A DNA stretch of 6,366 nucleotides. Source: an uncultured Halomicronema sp. (GTDB taxonomy: Bacteria; Cyanobacteriota; Cyanobacteriia; Phormidesmidales; Phormidesmidaceae). The translations under genes were made by a program, and so were the position numbers. Shown piece after piece: positions 6,243-6,366 of this stretch (the first letter of the stretch is position 1; every line of letters begins with the position of its first letter). Location: the NCBI GenBank assembly GCA_937897665.1, contig CALCPB010000855.1, positions 1 through 6,366 of the forward strand, written 5' to 3'. The notes under the pieces were generated by a model. It was given only the letters and a program-made list of their open reading frames with translations. It did no database searches and was not told where the DNA came from.

Positions 6243-6246
6243 TTTT

Positions 6247-6366
6247 ATGTCCTCTGACCTTCCCTTTACTTTGGATCAGTTGCGCATTCTCAAGGCGATC
6301 GCAACTGAAGGCAGTTTCAAGCGGGCTGCCGACAGCCTCTATGTTTCCCAGCCCGCTGTGAGCTTG
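6247..6366 (+). CDS. rbcR: LysR-family transcriptional regulator RbcR/Ycf30-type, 3' truncated
   Basis: Forty codons are present from ATG 6247 to the window end, with no stop. The sequence begins [19 protein letters not shown] and continues through [20 protein letters not shown], the winged helix-turn-helix of LysR regulators, with the recognition helix at SQPAVSL. The leader [15 protein letters not shown] is what I recall for cyanobacterial and plastid RbcR/Ycf30 (Synechocystis sll0998), which controls RuBisCO and carbon-concentrating genes. Other cyanobacterial LysR paralogues (NdhR/CcmR, CmpR) usually begin differently, but the effector domain is outside the window, so the paralogue call rests on the N-terminus only. 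It is divergent from the 5229-6041 gene, and regulation through the shared spacer is likely for a LysR gene but is not shown. A HIP1 octamer lies at 6295-6302. Confidence 0.85.
   Translation, partial: MSSDLPFTLDQLRILKAIATEGSFKRAADSLYVSQPAVSL

Larger units (their letters stand above)
353..6302. repeat. Dispersed HIP1 octamers (GCGATCGC), nine copies
   Basis: Copies start at 353, 411, 713, 1411, 1635, 2327, 2342, 3493 and 6295, about one per 700 bp, against roughly one per 65 kb by chance at equal base use. Eight lie inside genes and one (1635-1642) lies in the convergent gap after the SLH gene, where it is the core of the 10-bp palindrome at 1634-1643. HIP1 is a known cyanobacterial genome signature. 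The 2350-6300 stretch is sparser, with only one copy before the last. Confidence 0.9.

Noticed and set aside
6110..6361. Plus-strand open frame of 83 codons over the rbcR start
   Set aside because: It is in a different frame from the clearly recognisable LysR N-terminus and shows no domain of its own.

Overview
The window reads as chromosomal DNA of a cyanobacterium. The octamer GCGATCGC (HIP1), typical of cyanobacterial genomes, occurs at least nine times in 6.4 kb. The gene content also fits: an SLH-domain protein, a DUF4126 membrane protein, a cyanobacterial-type rhomboid, and the start of a LysR regulator of the RbcR (Ycf30) type. Base composition is moderately GC-rich. A Leptolyngbya-like filamentous lineage is a guess from protein style only.

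Layout. Positions 1-1630 (+) hold the 3' part of a secreted or surface enzyme with SLH repeats followed by a glycosyl-hydrolase-like domain; its start lies upstream of the window. It converges on a minus-strand pair: a DUF4126 membrane protein (2005-2604) and a small putative one-helix membrane protein (1689-1874). A 184-bp spacer with an inverted repeat separates DUF4126 from a divergent rhomboid intramembrane protease (2789-3370, +). The rhomboid converges on hrcA (3438-4526, -), and a nested hairpin at 3365-3419 lies between the two stop codons. Next, also on the minus strand, come a 2Fe-2S ferredoxin with a C-terminal extension (4628-5113) and a conserved cyanobacterial-type protein with a probable Roadblock/LC7-like N-terminus (5229-6041). 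The last is divergent from rbcR, of which the first 40 codons are present (6247-6366, +).

How the genes relate. These are mostly separate housekeeping and envelope functions: surface attachment and glycan processing, intramembrane proteolysis, heat-shock repression, electron transfer and CO2-fixation control. I see no mobile element, tRNA or rRNA, CRISPR array, toxin-antitoxin pair or defence island, and no convincing new multi-gene system. The points worth a second look are small: the unannotated-looking small membrane ORF, the nested terminator-like structure, inverted repeats in the regulatory gaps, an operator-like palindrome ahead of hrcA where no CIRCE is present, and the ferredoxin's extra cysteine and C-terminal extension.
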